Source of the DNA: Plicaturopsis crispa FD-325 SS-3
Taxonomy: Eukaryota > Basidiomycota > Agaricomycetes > Amylocorticiales > Amylocorticiaceae
Assembly (NCBI GenBank): GCA_000827205.1
Contig: KN832554.1
Coordinates: 1,734,345-1,798,344, forward strand
Direction: 5' to 3'
Length of the DNA: 64,000 nucleotides
The translations under genes were made by a program, and so were the position numbers. The notes under the pieces are model-generated. The model ran no database searches and was not told where the DNA came from. It was given only the letters and a program-made list of their open reading frames with translations. This document shows, piece after piece, positions 1 through 11,097 of this stretch (its first letter is position 1; the number at the start of each line of letters is the position of its first letter).

Positions 1-414
1 AAATACCCTACTCTCCCGTACACGCATCCAAAGAAATAGGGAGCTTACTAGCACTCCTAGTTTTTGTCGCAGCTTATGAGAAGAATAACAGTTGATGTGC
101 GAAATGAATCGATTCGTGACTATGAGTAGGTCCAGATAGATAGAATTAACGCGACCGCCGACTAACTCGGTGAAATGGTTGCGTTTAGATATAGGTACAT
201 TGTTGACGAACGAGGGTGAACAGTTCCTTCCCACAACTCCGAGTGATGAGGCGAAAATGTCCCGGGATATGTACGAAGTACAGACCTGCTGAGATGTAAA
301 GAAATCCGAATAGATAAGATATAGTCAAACAGCATAACCCCACTGGATTTCCGCCGCAGGAGAAACCGACCGCGGCGGACCCATTGCCTGATGCTGCAGT
401 CCCCAAGGAAAATG
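1..414. other. Intergenic, 3' flank of the first gene
   Basis: No gene is supported here. The stretch lies downstream of the stop codon of the minus-strand orphan that ends at 415 and probably holds its 3' UTR. A 73-codon open frame on the minus strand (185-406) has no family resemblance and no coding-like third-position bias. Confidence 0.5.
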
Positions 415-2097
415 TCAGCGATATTGCTCCGTTAAATTGACGAGATGTGAGCTCACCGATTTTAGAGTGCGGACCTCCGCCTTCAAGGGACTGCAGTTGA
501 TACCATCAGATCGCGAGTACGCGCGCTTCCTGAGAGTAGTAGGGCTAGTCGTTTTCGAGGAAGACTGTTCCGAGGTGGAGTCGCTTGAGCTGGGCCTGTG
601 CAGCACGGGACTCCGTACGGTGTAGACCTGTGGAGTGGATGTAGAGCGGGCGGCGCCCTCAGGCCGCAGCGAGGCCTTGGCAGAGGCCTTCGGAGAGTGC
701 GAGTGGCTAGCGGGGAATCCGATGGAGACGGGTGTCAAGGGCGGGGTGGGTGGGGCATACACGTGGATACCTCCTGATGGCTTTTTGAGGATCGATTGGG
801 GAGCGCCCATTTTCCGTGTGGTAGGTGGTGACGATTGGGGGAAACGCGGAGTTAGAGGCGTAGTGACAGGTGTGGTGACGGGGGTAAGGTCTGGAGTCAT
901 GGTCGGAGATGAGGATAGCTGGTTGTAGGAGGAGGCGCGCGAGATATTGCGATGCGCTGTCAAGGGAGGAGGCACTGGGAACATTGAGAGCGGAAAATCG
1001 GGGGGAGACGACGAGAGCATGTCGTCAGATATGGATGAAGTATCTGAATGGATAGAGTCCTCTTCTGAGGGTACTGCAGGACTATCGCGGCTTAGGTATG
1101 CGAGAGAAGAGTGTGACTCGGTTGACGAGGCCGTTACGATGCGGGGTCGAGTGGGTGACCTGTAAGAGGTGGGAGAGCCTGGCACTGGCGATCCAGACTG
1201 GAGCGGACGTGCGGGGGACATTCTTCCAAGGACAGGAGACCTAGCAGGACTGGGAGGTAGATCTGCCAAGTACTGCTTTATGGGCGCTCGCCCCGAGCCA
1301 TAGGACATCGAAGATTTGCGAGGCGGACGAGGACTGTCATCCCGCACAGAGACAGCATCCTCATCCACCTCCTCCAAAAATCCTTGCCACACGCCATCTA
1401 GTTCTGGCATGCTCCGTTTAGGACGCAGTCGTTTGGAGGCGTTCCGCGACTCCAAGATCTCTGCGCGAGTTGGATGAGCGTTTGTTCGGGGAAGAGGGGA
1501 TTCGCAGAAATCGGTAGGAGATGCGCAAAGCGGCGGCGATGGCGCACCTGCCCGCACTGAGCGCGTAGGACTGGTGGGTATGACAGGCGAATGCGCTTTA
1601 GGGTTGGGGACGCCAGCCGGACTTCTAGGAGTGCAAGGCTGGTGAACGTGCAGCGATTGTGCCCTGGTGCGAATGTTTCCCAAACGGTCTGACTCAAACT
1701 CTAGCTCTCCTTGTGACGCGTCTGGTCTTTTCCTGGCCTCTTCGGCTGTATGCTCGCGCAAGGGAAATGATAATCCGCCCGTACCGCCGGCCATCACATC
1801 TAAAGGTAAAGACGGTCGTGGTCGCAAAAGTCGTCGGGGAGGAGTCATCGAATTCGGAGAAGACCTTTTGGTGGGTGCTGCGCGGTCCATGACATCCCAG
1901 AATCCGTCCGCGAGCGGCGCGGTATGCGGCTCGTCAATGACAGGGGAGGACTTGCCATTCTCTCTCTTCTTCCACGTGTTGCGCAGGAACGACACGGACT
2001 TCATTCTGCGAGGCGTATGCAGATCCCCCTCGTCAAGCGCGTCGGGTGCTTGTCGCGTCGATGGGTGTGTGCGTCTAAGCTGGAAAAACGCGAGCAT
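415..2097 (-). CDS. Serine/proline-rich protein of unknown function
   Basis: Single long open frame of about 560 codons starting at the first ATG of the frame (2095-2097); the frame stays open a little further upstream but has no ATG there. The protein is almost entirely low complexity: many SP, TP and PPP runs, basic patches and a C-terminal Ser/Thr-rich tail, with no signal peptide, no membrane segment and no globular domain that I recognise. Short motifs stand out: an N-terminal stretch reading SVSFLRNTWKKRENGK, and a SILKKP segment about 120 residues from the end, which resembles the SILK-type docking motif of PP1 regulators but could be chance. The many S/TP sites fit a phosphorylated regulatory or cytoskeletal protein, but this is inference. 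I do not recognise the gene. High GC at third positions supports that it is real. Confidence 0.75.
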   Translation of the reverse strand: MLAFFQLRRTHPSTRQAPDALDEGDLHTPRRMKSVSFLRNTWKKRENGKSSPVIDEPHTAPLADGFWDVMDRAAPTKRSSPNSMTPPRRLLRPRPSLPLDVMAGGTGGLSFPLREHTAEEARKRPDASQGELEFESDRLGNIRTRAQSLHVHQPCTPRSPAGVPNPKAHSPVIPTSPTRSVRAGAPSPPLCASPTDFCESPLPRTNAHPTRAEILESRNASKRLRPKRSMPELDGVWQGFLEEVDEDAVSVRDDSPRPPRKSSMSYGSGRAPIKQYLADLPPSPARSPVLGRMSPARPLQSGSPVPGSPTSYRSPTRPRIVTASSTESHSSLAYLSRDSPAVPSEEDSIHSDTSSISDDMLSSSPPDFPLSMFPVPPPLTAHRNISRASSYNQLSSSPTMTPDLTPVTTPVTTPLTPRFPQSSPPTTRKMGAPQSILKKPSGGIHVYAPPTPPLTPVSIGFPASHSHSPKASAKASLRPEGAARSTSTPQVYTVRSPVLHRPSSSDSTSEQSSSKTTSPTTLRKRAYSRSDGINCSPLKAEVRTLKSVSSHLVNLTEQYR

Positions 2098-2976
2098 GTC
2101 AGCGGGCGGTGGGACGTGAGCTGCACGGGGCAATGCGCTGGCCGAAACTCACTGCAAATGCCTCTCATAAGTCAGGAAAAAGGACTCACGACGACGCGAA
2201 GCCTTTCGCGGGAGGGGGTGCGCCGTTGCGCGTGGGGGAAAGAGGGATGCTTTTCTCGCTCCCAGCTCTCAGGACGTTCCACGGGGTTGAGAAGGTGAGA
2301 AGGCCAGTAGGTAGGTTCGTGCAGGTTCGTGCTCGGCTCGCACAAATACAACGGTACCTGATGCAAGATGATCCAATGACAGCTCGCCTGGGTACGCAAA
2401 ACTACCGAGTTTCGTGTCTCAGAACGGCTGGCTCCGCGTCGCACGAGAAGGGAGAAACAAGGAAATGACAGCGTTTCGCAGAAGACGAGTGGGAATAAGC
2501 AAAAGGCTTGCCTTGAGACACTGACGACGGCACTTTCATTTTGTTATCGGGGCCGTCGTGTTAGAGCGATATCTTTCCATCAACCGCGTCCTCGCCCTAA
2601 AAGTCACGTAATTCGCGTAGTTTAGCCTGAAACGATGGCGCTCATGACCCCCACAGTCGACTGCTCCTCCATCCAAATCATCGATAGCATCGTGATACAC
2701 GCGCCGCGAAACTTGCGACTAGTGTCGTCGAGAACTGATGCTGCGTTGTTCCAAATTTCACACTCTTATCTCTTAGGTTGGGCAGGCAGCCTCGACAGTC
2801 CACCAGCATTGAATAGTGCAAACGCATTCGCATCTGCATGATATCTTGGCCCCGCATCTCGACAGAAGGCCGACATGATTTTCTGAGAAGTCAAGGATCG
2901 GATTTATCAGGCACGCGATATTAATTAATTGCGACTGATTTGCGACTGATTCAAAATCTGCTTGATTAGCCCCATG
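2098..2976. other. Intergenic region, no supported gene
   Basis: About 880 bp between the start of the orphan at 2097 and the doubtful small gene ending at 2977. Open frames on both strands are short and overlap each other without coding bias. The left part presumably carries the promoter and 5' UTR of the minus-strand orphan. I see no clear TATA box, repeat or RNA gene. Confidence 0.5.
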
Positions 2977-3550
2977 CTAGTCGGCTGAACTTTTGGCGCA
3001 GACACTCGCTGCGGCGGACCCGATGGCCTTGAACGCGTCGTGCGAGGGCTTGACGACGAGCGCCAGGCGCAAAGGATATCTGTTCTTGAAGGAGCCGACA
3101 TCCTCGGAGAGAACTCGGTATGTGAGCAGTATTTTGTATAGACCAAAACTCACGAGGATTTTCCGTAACTATCTGTACACAGCTGTACACTTGTTCTTTG
3201 AACGTGTTTCTGCTGTCTTATGATCAGTATCACTGGCCGCCATCTCGGACTATTCTAGCACTGGCAGATGGACGACATCCAGTATTCGTGATCGTTGCGT
3301 CGATTTCGATGAATTGACGTTCTTTGTTACGGCCGCCGCTCATTCACTCTTACAACATGGTCCTAGAATACTCAGTAAGCAGCAGGTTGATATTTTTGCG
3401 AGTCGAATTGACGGATCGTAGGTTGCACAGATAGCAAAAGGCGGATGAGAGCAGCCACGACTCGGCAGCGGTTGTATAGCAGCGACCCGTAGCATCCTGG
3501 ATGGACGTGCGACGAGCGTCGGATGGTGTATCATCGCTCCAGATCATCAT
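2977..3550 (-). CDS. Doubtful small gene, three exons, unknown product
   Basis: Three minus-strand pieces can be joined by phase-compatible introns: a first exon from an ATG at 3550 to about 3357 (after residues TEYSRTM), a middle exon around 3145-3212 (RNTFKEQVYSCVQIVTENP) and a last exon ending at a TAG at 2977. The last piece (EDVGSFKNRYPLRLALVV and onward to KSSAD) has a strikingly high share of C or G at third codon positions, as the real genes here have. Against it: the first intron would be long (about 150 nt), the second acceptor (GAG) is poor, and no family is recognised. It may be a decaying gene or a chance frame. Confidence 0.25.
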
Positions 3551-4051
3551 ATGTGCTATGACATAGGGTTTCCCGTCTAGAAGTTCGAATGACCGAACAT
3601 CGCTCTTTCCTCCCTCCTCGTGACTCCCCTGCGCATCCTCCTCCCGGTACGCTCACCGTGATCATCACCGCTTTACGCAGATTCTCTACGGTCGTCTCTT
3701 CCATCGGCCCCAGCTGCTAGCAGCGTCCGACTGCCTTGGCGTGGGGCATGATCACCGCGGGGTGCACTTCTACACGACTTGCCGTAGGGTCCCGCATATT
3801 ATCGCTGATGATACTAAAATCCTTCCAAAATGTCTAGAATTAGAGAAAAGTAAGTGAAAGCAAGGCAGTCAGCCGTCGAAATCAAAGTCTCACGTGACCC
3901 TTTTTCATAGCGCGTCGAGTTGCGAATTTTCCGAGTTTGCCAGTTCTTTGCTAAACTCTTCCATCTCTTTCACCCTGCCCGCCCAGCCCGCAATCCCCCA
4001 CTAGCATTTCCTGCCAATAAATACACACTCTCAAACATATATCCGCCCGCC
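3551..4051. other. Intergenic region upstream of the secreted DPBB gene
   Basis: About 500 bp with no supported gene. The right part is the probable promoter and 5' UTR of the DPBB gene starting at 4052. It contains a palindromic E-box (3890-3897) and an AT-rich AATAAATAC stretch near 4017 that could serve as a weak TATA element. Confidence 0.45.
3890..3897. promoter_or_regulatory. E-box palindrome TCACGTGA
   Basis: The perfect palindrome TCACGTGA lies about 155 bp upstream of the DPBB start codon. It matches the consensus bound by fungal bHLH factors of the Cbf1 type. Position upstream of a gene makes a regulatory role plausible, but one 8-bp match is weak evidence. Confidence 0.3.
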
Positions 4052-4985
4052 ATGTTCACTTTTACAGTCATTCTTTTGTTCCTTTCCCCCTTCCTCGCCA
4101 ACCTCTCCGTCGCGGCCTCCCACCCCTTCGGATCCGCCCACGCCGTCTCCCAGCGAAACAAGTACGCCAGGGCACACTCGCTCGGCGACAACTACAAGTT
4201 CGACGCCAGGGATGGCTGGGAGCACGTCAACGTCACAAACATGCAGTACGCCCGCTCCATCGGGCCAGAGGAGCGCAGACACGCGCTCGAGGCCCGCGAA
4301 CCAAAGAAGGGCCAAAAAGCCCCCGCCAAGAATGCCGGTATTGTGGGCGCTGTCGAGCACGTTGTCAACAACGTCTGGCAGGGTCTCAAGGGCATCGGCT
4401 CGCCCGAACCTGTCACCATCACCTGGTATGTCAGCCTCTTCTGGCGGGTATGTTGCATCGCTGACACTGGTAAAGGTATACCGGTCATGACCTGCTGAAC
4501 CCCAGCTGCTGGAGCCAGAGCGGATGGCATCCCACCGTGCGTTCTACCTTTGTCCTGAGATTGTCTAGATACTTAAATACCATCTAGGATGCGTCCTTCG
4601 CTGCCGCTCTCACCATGGAGGGATGGACAACAAGGCCGAAGTGCTTCAAATTCCTCGAATGTATGTCCCCCTTCCCGCTGCGTCTCTTTCGAACGCCATA
4701 ATGACGGCGCACCCACCTACAGTGTGCCACACGCCGAAGAAGTGTGTGTTTGTGCGCGTCGTCGACACATGCGCCGGATGTGCCAAGGGCTCGAAGCACG
4801 TTGACCTAACCCGCGGTGCCTTTGGCGCGCTCGCAGATTTCAGTGCCGGGATCCTTACCGTGCAGCTGAGGGCCGCAACGGAGCCCACGCAATGGTGAGC
4901 ACCTTCCTTCCCCGCTACGATGCCCACTTGCAGGTTGCTCATAGAATGACGCAGGTACGAAAACCTCTGGGGACCGAAAGCATGA
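4052..4985 (+). CDS. Secreted RlpA-like double-psi beta-barrel protein
   Basis: Five exons (4052-4425, 4476-4536, 4588-4660, 4723-4894, 4955-4985; 711 nt in all) give a 236-residue protein. It opens with a hydrophobic signal peptide (residues 1 to about 21, ending in SVAA). Residues 22-120 are a variable linker with a lysine-rich patch. The C-terminal half is a double-psi beta-barrel domain of the RlpA/barwin/expansin kind: TWYTGHDLLNPSCW, SQSGWHPTDASFAAALT, VRVVDTCAGCAKGSKHVDLT and FGALADFSAGILTVQ. The paired cysteines and the DTCxGC/HVDLT signature are typical. Such proteins are secreted and often expressed in fruiting bodies or host contact; catalytic activity is generally not shown. All exon joins keep frame. 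Function beyond the fold is unknown. Confidence 0.9.
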
Positions 4986-5025
4986 TTCCGAACATGCCTG
5001 TATCACGACTACTCTGTATCCCTAG

Positions 5026-5066
5026 TTTCTCTTCTCTCTCTCTCTCTTTCTCTTTTTCTTCTTTTC
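5026..5066 (+). repeat. Pyrimidine tract with (CT)n microsatellite
   Basis: Forty-one consecutive C/T bases, including an imperfect (TC)n run, lie 40 nt after the DPBB stop codon, in the likely 3' UTR. On the other strand this is a purine tract downstream of UTP12. Confidence 0.8.
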
Positions 5067-5276
5067 GTCTCGTCTCCGGCCATTTGATTTGTAGTACTCC
5101 GCAGAACGCCCCGCTAGCTCATGTATCACCCAGAATCAGCCGGTAACAGTGCCCCGATACCATGTATCTCTTTATATGCCTTACACACGTATACATATCA
5201 GCCCTATATAACGCAGTGTATCATCCCTATATAAACAACACATTGGAGGCTCACGTCCACTGTTCGCATTTCCTGC

Positions 5277-8200
5277 TCAAGCCTTGAGAGTGACCCGCTT
5301 CCGCTTTTTGCCCTCCGCGATCTTCGCGCGCACTTTCTCCTCGTCCAGGCCCTCGTCCTCGTAGAACTGCGCAACGCGCTCGCCGTCGTTCTTCCGCCGG
5401 AGGAACTGCAGCGCCGCGAGGTTGTACCCGATGGTATCCTTCTGCCGCCGCAGCGCGCCGCGCAGGTGCACGCGCAGCGGGATCAGCGCCGTGCGCATCA
5501 CGCGGTTCGCCACGATCTGGTGGTGGTGCGTCTTCAGCAGGAAAAATATGATACGCGACACCAGTATAATGTTCCACTCCTACAACCACAAACCACACTT
5601 AGCCACACTTCAACCCAACGCAAAAAAAGGGAGGGAGAACGAACCTTCTGCGCCCAGATATTGAGATACCGCATCAGCGAGACGACCTTCCCGAACGGCA
5701 GCACCAGCAGCGCATCCAGCAGCGCCGTGCTCGGCACCTTCTCCACCACACGTAGCACATACGCCTCCGGCTCCAGGTCGTACGCCGCCAGCACGGGGTT
5801 GCGCGGCGGCGGGAGCACGTCCGGCCCGAGCTTCGCCTTTTGGTCGGCGTATTCAAGCAGCGCGTCACGCTCGGCGTCTGCGAGCTCGAGCGCCTCCATG
5901 ATCCGCTCGCCGGCCATGAGCGTTTCGGTGGTTTGCTTGGAGACGGCGGCGGCTTCTGCTTCGGTTTGGCCGGGGCCTGTGCCGTCGGGGGCGCCGCTGC
6001 CGATGGCGGCGTCGGTGCGGTTTAGGGTGTCGGCGATGCCGCTTTCGTAGAGCGCTTCGAGCTCGCGCTCGCGCTCTTCTTCGAGAAAGAGCTGCCGATA
6101 GTAGGGTTAGTGTCGGACCAGGCGGTGGATGGTGGTGACAAAGGGGACATACCGGTTCGTCAAGCTTCTCCCAGACGCGGATCGACTTGTCGTGCGAGCC
6201 GGTGACTACGAAGTTCCCCTGGTGGCTCAGCGCCAGCGCCCACACTTCACCGTGATGACCCTCCAGTTTTTGAATGTTCTCGAACTACAACGGCAAATCG
6301 ATTCAGCCTCAACCCTGCATATAACAGCGAGGAAACAAAACACCTTGTCTCCGTCCCAATACTTCAGCATCTTGTCCTTGCTGACGGTCCAGAAATAATG
6401 CGAGTCCTTCTCAAACGCGACTTGCATCACGCTCTCTTCGTGCGCGAAGATGGACTTGTGGCAGTCGCCGAAGTCGAGACCCCATATCTTGACGTTCTTG
6501 TCCGCGGAGCACGTCACGATGAGCTTCGAGTCGTCCGAGATGTCCATGGAGAGGACGGGTAGCTATCAAACCACGCGAATTAGCGCATATACACATGCTG
6601 AGGTGGGGTAGTTTGACAAACTTTGTGGCCGTAGAGGGAGAGGAAGAACTTGAGCGTGTCCTGGTAGAACACCTTCACAGTAAAGTCGAGCAACGATACA
6701 GCCAGCAGCTTCCCATTAGGGCTGTACCGAGCGGAGAGTACATCATCCGTCATCTTCAACGTCTTCGTGTGGATGAGGGACAATAGTTTCCCGCTTTGCA
6801 CCTACAGCGAATCCAGAAGTGAGCAGTGCAGCGATATTGATACCGATGAATGCACATACACTCGCATCGGTGGCGTCCCGGTACTCGAACTCCCAGAATT
6901 TAACGTCTTTGTCTGCACTCCCGCTCACTAACGCCTGTTCGTCGGCGCGTACGTGCAGAGACCATACTGTCCCTGTATGGGCCTTTATTGTCTCGATAAG
7001 GGATGACGATGCCAAGTCGTATAGGAGTATTTCTCCGGACTTGGTGCCAATAGCGATCTGTGAAGATGTACACATGAATAATGGCAATGGATGCATGGGG
7101 TGCTGAGGATCCTACATGTCGGTCGCCGGGAAGGAATGCGCTGCAAATGGCGTAGCCACAGTCCATCGTGCGGATGCAGGCCGTTGTTTTTAGATTCCAT
7201 ATTTTTAATGATTCTGTCGTGGGCGTGAATATTCATTTGCCCTTGAACGAAGGTCAATAAACGCACCATTGGAAGCGGATGCAAGGAGAAGATCGTCAGA
7301 GCTGATACTTAGTGTTCGCACATCAGTGCGATGACCCGGTAAATTGACGGAGAAGGTCCGAGTTGCCTCGGGTATCTCCTCCTTAGATTTTGTAGGTGGA
7401 GGTATGGTGTAGACCTCTAGGGAATTCGAGGCCAGTGCCATCAAAAGCTGGTAAAGAGATAATTAGTCGAGCGCGCTTTGACGGGTGGGATTAACTAACG
7501 TGTGTTCCACCCTTGCCTCCACTTTCGTCCGGCGGGAATGCGAATGAGCGGATTTTTCCACTGGCGCGGACAACAGTATAGGGAGTGAACAAATCAACGA
7601 GCTTGATTTCGTCGTCGTCCGCATGCATATCTTCGTCAACATCCGCACCATTGCTTTTCACACCCTCCTTTTCTTTCTTTTCCTTGGCCCGCTTTTTTCT
7701 CCGTAGCTGTTTCTTCCGTACTTCTTCCTCTGACCGAATACGGAAGATCTCTACGGACCGCTCGTGTGATTGGACCGCCAGGTAGGACTGGGTAGGATGG
7801 AAGGTTATTTGGGAGACGCGGTGGCGGGAGGAGAGTGGTAGATTGGCGATGGGGTGTATAATTTTGGCGACCTGGGGACAAAGAACCTCGTTAGCACAAT
7901 TCCTTCGGTACTTCAGAGAAGCCTACCTCTCCTGTCTCTGTTTCCCTGAGACCGCCTTGGAGCGCCTCGAGATCAATTCTCCACGCCTTGATTTCGCCTT
8001 CACCGCTTCCGGTGAAGATCAGCGACTGCTCTCGGTCGACGTCCATAGTCCACACTTCCGAGCGGTGGGCGACAACGGTCTGAATGCAGTGCTGTGTGGA
8101 GATATCCCAGAGCTTCATGAAGGTGTCCTTCGAGGTCGTAATGAGAAGCTGCGAGACGTGCCCTGTTGATGTAGACGGCGCATCGGGGGGAGAAATGAAT

Positions 8201-8803
8201 CGGATGGCGGTGATCTGGTCACGGTGTCCCCGTAGACTAGCGTATTCTTCAATAAGACATAGTTCAAAGTCAATGCGAAGATAACTCACCGATATAGACC
8301 TGCCTCCGCAACGACATCCCATACAATGAGATCAGTGTCCTGGGATCCCGAGGCCAATCTTGTGCCCCCTTCGTCAAAAGCTAGGGTAGTGATAGCTTTT
8401 TTGTGACCGTTGAATGTTGCAATAACCGACTCCGAGGAGGAGTTCCAGAGACGTATGGATCCGTCCGCATAACCCACCGCGAACAAATCTTTCTGCGGCG
8501 ACCGGAGTATACAAGTGACCTCTGCACGGTGACCGGTTTCGTGCCACATTGCAACCTGGAGACAATAAGTCGCACATAATATCATAAGGAAGAAGGGAAC
8601 GCACCATCTGGCCCTTTTTGAGGTCCCAAACCAAGACATCCTCCAGCGCGGGGACATACGCGCGCTTTCCGTCGTATTCAGAATTAGATGAGGAGCTGCA
8701 TACCACCCCGAAAGCCTGACAAAAATCTTAGTCCATGTCGTACACCAACATAAAATCAAATCCACACCTGCGTAGGCCCGTGCTTCAGGTAGCTTTGTAC
8801 CAT
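5277..8803 (-). CDS. U3 snoRNP WD40 protein Utp12 (Dip2/WDR3)
   Basis: Multi-exon minus-strand gene of about 10 exons encoding a protein of roughly 950-1000 residues. The N-terminus reads [17 protein letters not shown], and [16 protein letters not shown] follows, which matches the start of Dip2/Utp12. Then come two WD40 propellers, visible as repeats such as [52 protein letters not shown] and [19 protein letters not shown]. The C-terminal about 110 residues form the Utp12 domain, ending in [11 protein letters not shown]. Utp12 belongs to the UTP-B subcomplex of the small-subunit processome in the nucleolus and is needed for 18S rRNA processing. The first exon is short (12 codons); its splice to GCTTTCGGG restores the conserved start. 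It is divergent from the aminopeptidase at 9052. Confidence 0.95.
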
Positions 8804-8985
8804 TCTCGAGTCTTTCTACGAGGTTTGCGAGACTCGGCGTCGACGCGGGCGTTCAACTTCAAGATTTTTTGCCGATCGTAGCCCACGTGGTTTTGACCCC
8901 GAGTGATCTCGAGCGCGTGGCTCGAGTAGACGCTGCTGCTGTCGCCGGCGAGATCTGACTTTCCTTCGTCTTCAACGTCGTCCAT
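8785..8985 (-). CDS. 66-codon frame overlapping the UTP12 start (uORF or small gene)
   Basis: An ATG at 8985 opens a frame of 66 codons whose TGA (8785-8787) lies 14 nt inside the first UTP12 exon, in another frame. The predicted peptide begins MDDVEDEGKSDLAGDSSSV, continues ITRGQNHVGYDRQKILKLNA and ends in a basic [14 protein letters not shown]. Codons show strong C/G preference at third positions, like true genes here, which is unusual for a chance upstream frame. It lies between UTP12 and the aminopeptidase start at 9052, only 66 bp away. It could be an upstream frame limiting UTP12 translation, a separate small protein, or chance. No family recognised. Confidence 0.35.
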   Translation of the reverse strand: MDDVEDEGKSDLAGDSSSVYSSHALEITRGQNHVGYDRQKILKLNARVDAESRKPRRKTREWYKAT

Positions 8986-9051
8986 CTATTCGTGAAATCT
9001 ATCGTGCTATCGCTCAACAACATCTAATCCAGTTGACATCTGCTACGATTC

Positions 9052-10864
9052 ATGACCATGATGCTGCAACCAGTTGTAAACAAGGCTGGACCGGAGGCAG
9101 CCACCAGATTCCTCAATTTCGTGAACGCGTCCCCGACACCGTTCCACGCCGTTCATAACGCGTCTATTCGCTTGGAGGAGGCTGGATTTCTCAAGGTGAT
9201 CTGAAATTTGTATCGCTCACTTGTGGCGGTAATTTATGACAATCGTGTTCCGCCTCAAGGTCCGAGAACAAGATGAGTGGGAAAAGACTCTAAAGCCAGG
9301 AGGCAAATACTTCTTCACGAGGCACGTACTACTCGTTTTGTTATGATAGCAAGTATGTTGACTGTGCTGCTATGCTATCAGGAACCAGAGCTCTCTGCTA
9401 GCATTCACCATTCCGCAAAAATGGAAGCAGGGTGCAGGTCTCTCAATTGTAGCTACCCACGTCGACAGTCCCAACCTTCGTGTAAGATAACCCGGTTCTA
9501 TGATAGCACTCACCTCTCAGAATGCCTTCAGGTACGGCCCGTCTCCAAACGCACCAAGGCAGGGTACCTCCAAGTAGGAGTAGAAACCTACGGAGGTGGA
9601 ATATGGCACTCTTGGCTCGACCGTGACCTATCATTGGCGGGTCGCGTTGTGATCGCGGAGAAGAATGGCAACTTCAGGTCAAAGCTCATCAAGATCGATA
9701 GGCCCCTTCTCCGTATCCCTACGCTTGCTATCCACTGTACGTTGCCTCCTGTCACTCCACCGATCGCACCGTTCAAACTAGTTTTCAAGTGGACAGAAAT
9801 GTTAACGACTCTTTCAAGTTCAATCTTGAGACGGAGTTTGTCCCCATCCTTGGACTTCTGTCTTCGCAGCTGAATGCCTCGGAGGGATCGAAGGCCACCT
9901 CTGATGATACGTCCGACGCCTCGAGTATCCAGAACAACCATCATCCAGCACTTCTAGCTACCCTGGCCGAAGAACTGTCGGTTGCCGCAGAAGAAATCCA
10001 TGACTTTGAATTGTGGGTTTTCATTCTGACTTCATGCCAAAGTCTGGCTCACATTTGATCAGAGCGCTCTACGACACTCAATTATCAACTCTCGGAGGAC
10101 TTAACAACGAGTTCATCTTCAGCCCTCGCATGGACAATCTAGTTTCATCGTAAGTTGTCTATGCATATCATGTAGCCGTGACTCACCACTCCCCAGATTC
10201 TGCGCCGTCGAAGCAATCGCCGACACCGTGTCATCGCAGGCCTTCCCGACCCTAGAAGGCAACGTGAACGTCATCGCACTATTCAACCACGAAGAGATCG
10301 GCAGCGTATCATCATCGGGTGCCGAATCGTCTCTCATCCCCTCCCTCCTCCAGCGGCTCTCGCCCACGTCCGCGACCCTGGGACAGTCCGTCGCGCGGTC
10401 GTTCCTCATCTCGGCCGACATGGGCCACGCCATCCACCCGAACTATACCAGCAAACACGAGGACAACCACGCCCCGCAGATGAACGGCGGGATCGTGATC
10501 AAGACGAACGCGAAGCAGCGCTATGCGAGCGACGCCATCGGCACGTTCATCGTCAAGAAGTTGGTCGCGCAGAAAGGCGGCAAAGTTCAAGAGTTCGAAG
10601 TTCGCAATGACATGTTTGTTTTACTCCTCAGACCTCGATTCATGCTTGAGCCTCACCATGTTTGATTACAGTGCGTGCGGCTCCACCGTTGGACCTATGC
10701 TTTCGAAATTGGGCCTCCGGACCGTCGATGTCGGGAATGCCATGCTCTCGATGCACTCTATCCGCGAAACGGCCGGATCGCACGACGTGCAGAACGCCAT
10801 CGATCTGTTCAGCTCATTCTTCGAAGGATTCGCAGAGGTAGACCGTAGTCTGACGGTCGATTAA
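9052..10864 (+). CDS. Aspartyl aminopeptidase (peptidase family M18)
   Basis: About eight exons encode a complete M18 metallopeptidase, which removes N-terminal Asp/Glu residues from peptides in the cytosol (APE4 in yeast, DNPEP in animals). Visible zinc-site landmarks in order: [10 protein letters not shown] (His ligand), [11 protein letters not shown] (bridging Asp), [15 protein letters not shown] (catalytic and ligand Glu), [13 protein letters not shown] (Asp) and [15 protein letters not shown] (His). The [19 protein letters not shown] segment is also typical of the family. All key residues are present and the length is normal. The start at 9052 ([13 protein letters not shown]) is the first ATG; one at 9058 is also possible. 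The gene shares a promoter of under 250 bp with UTP12. Confidence 0.95.
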
Positions 10865-11097
10865 TGACAGGCGCTGCATAATGTTTGTAAATATTAGCCG
10901 ACTGGCCCAATACATGATGCGATGTCACAGTACAAATACAAAGGTCCTCCCTACAAGGCCGATCTATCAAGCGCAGGTAGCGGACCATCCACTGCGAATG
11001 ACCAACCGTCTGTCTGTCACTCGCCGATCAGATGACACTATCCAATGGCAACAAAGCCCTCCAAATCCAAGCGAGCGTCGGAGACCCCGGCTCAGAA

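Noticed and set aside
185-406. 73-codon minus frame with a CGGNPVGLCC stretch, resembling a hydrophobin Cys pattern
   Set aside because: Only one Cys pair, no signal peptide, no hydrophobin spacing and no codon bias.
3581-3600. AGTTCGAATGAC, similar to a tRNA B-box
   Set aside because: No A-box at the proper distance and no cloverleaf can be drawn around it.
10312-10590. 92-codon minus-strand frame
   Set aside because: Antisense shadow of the conserved active-site exon of the aspartyl aminopeptidase.
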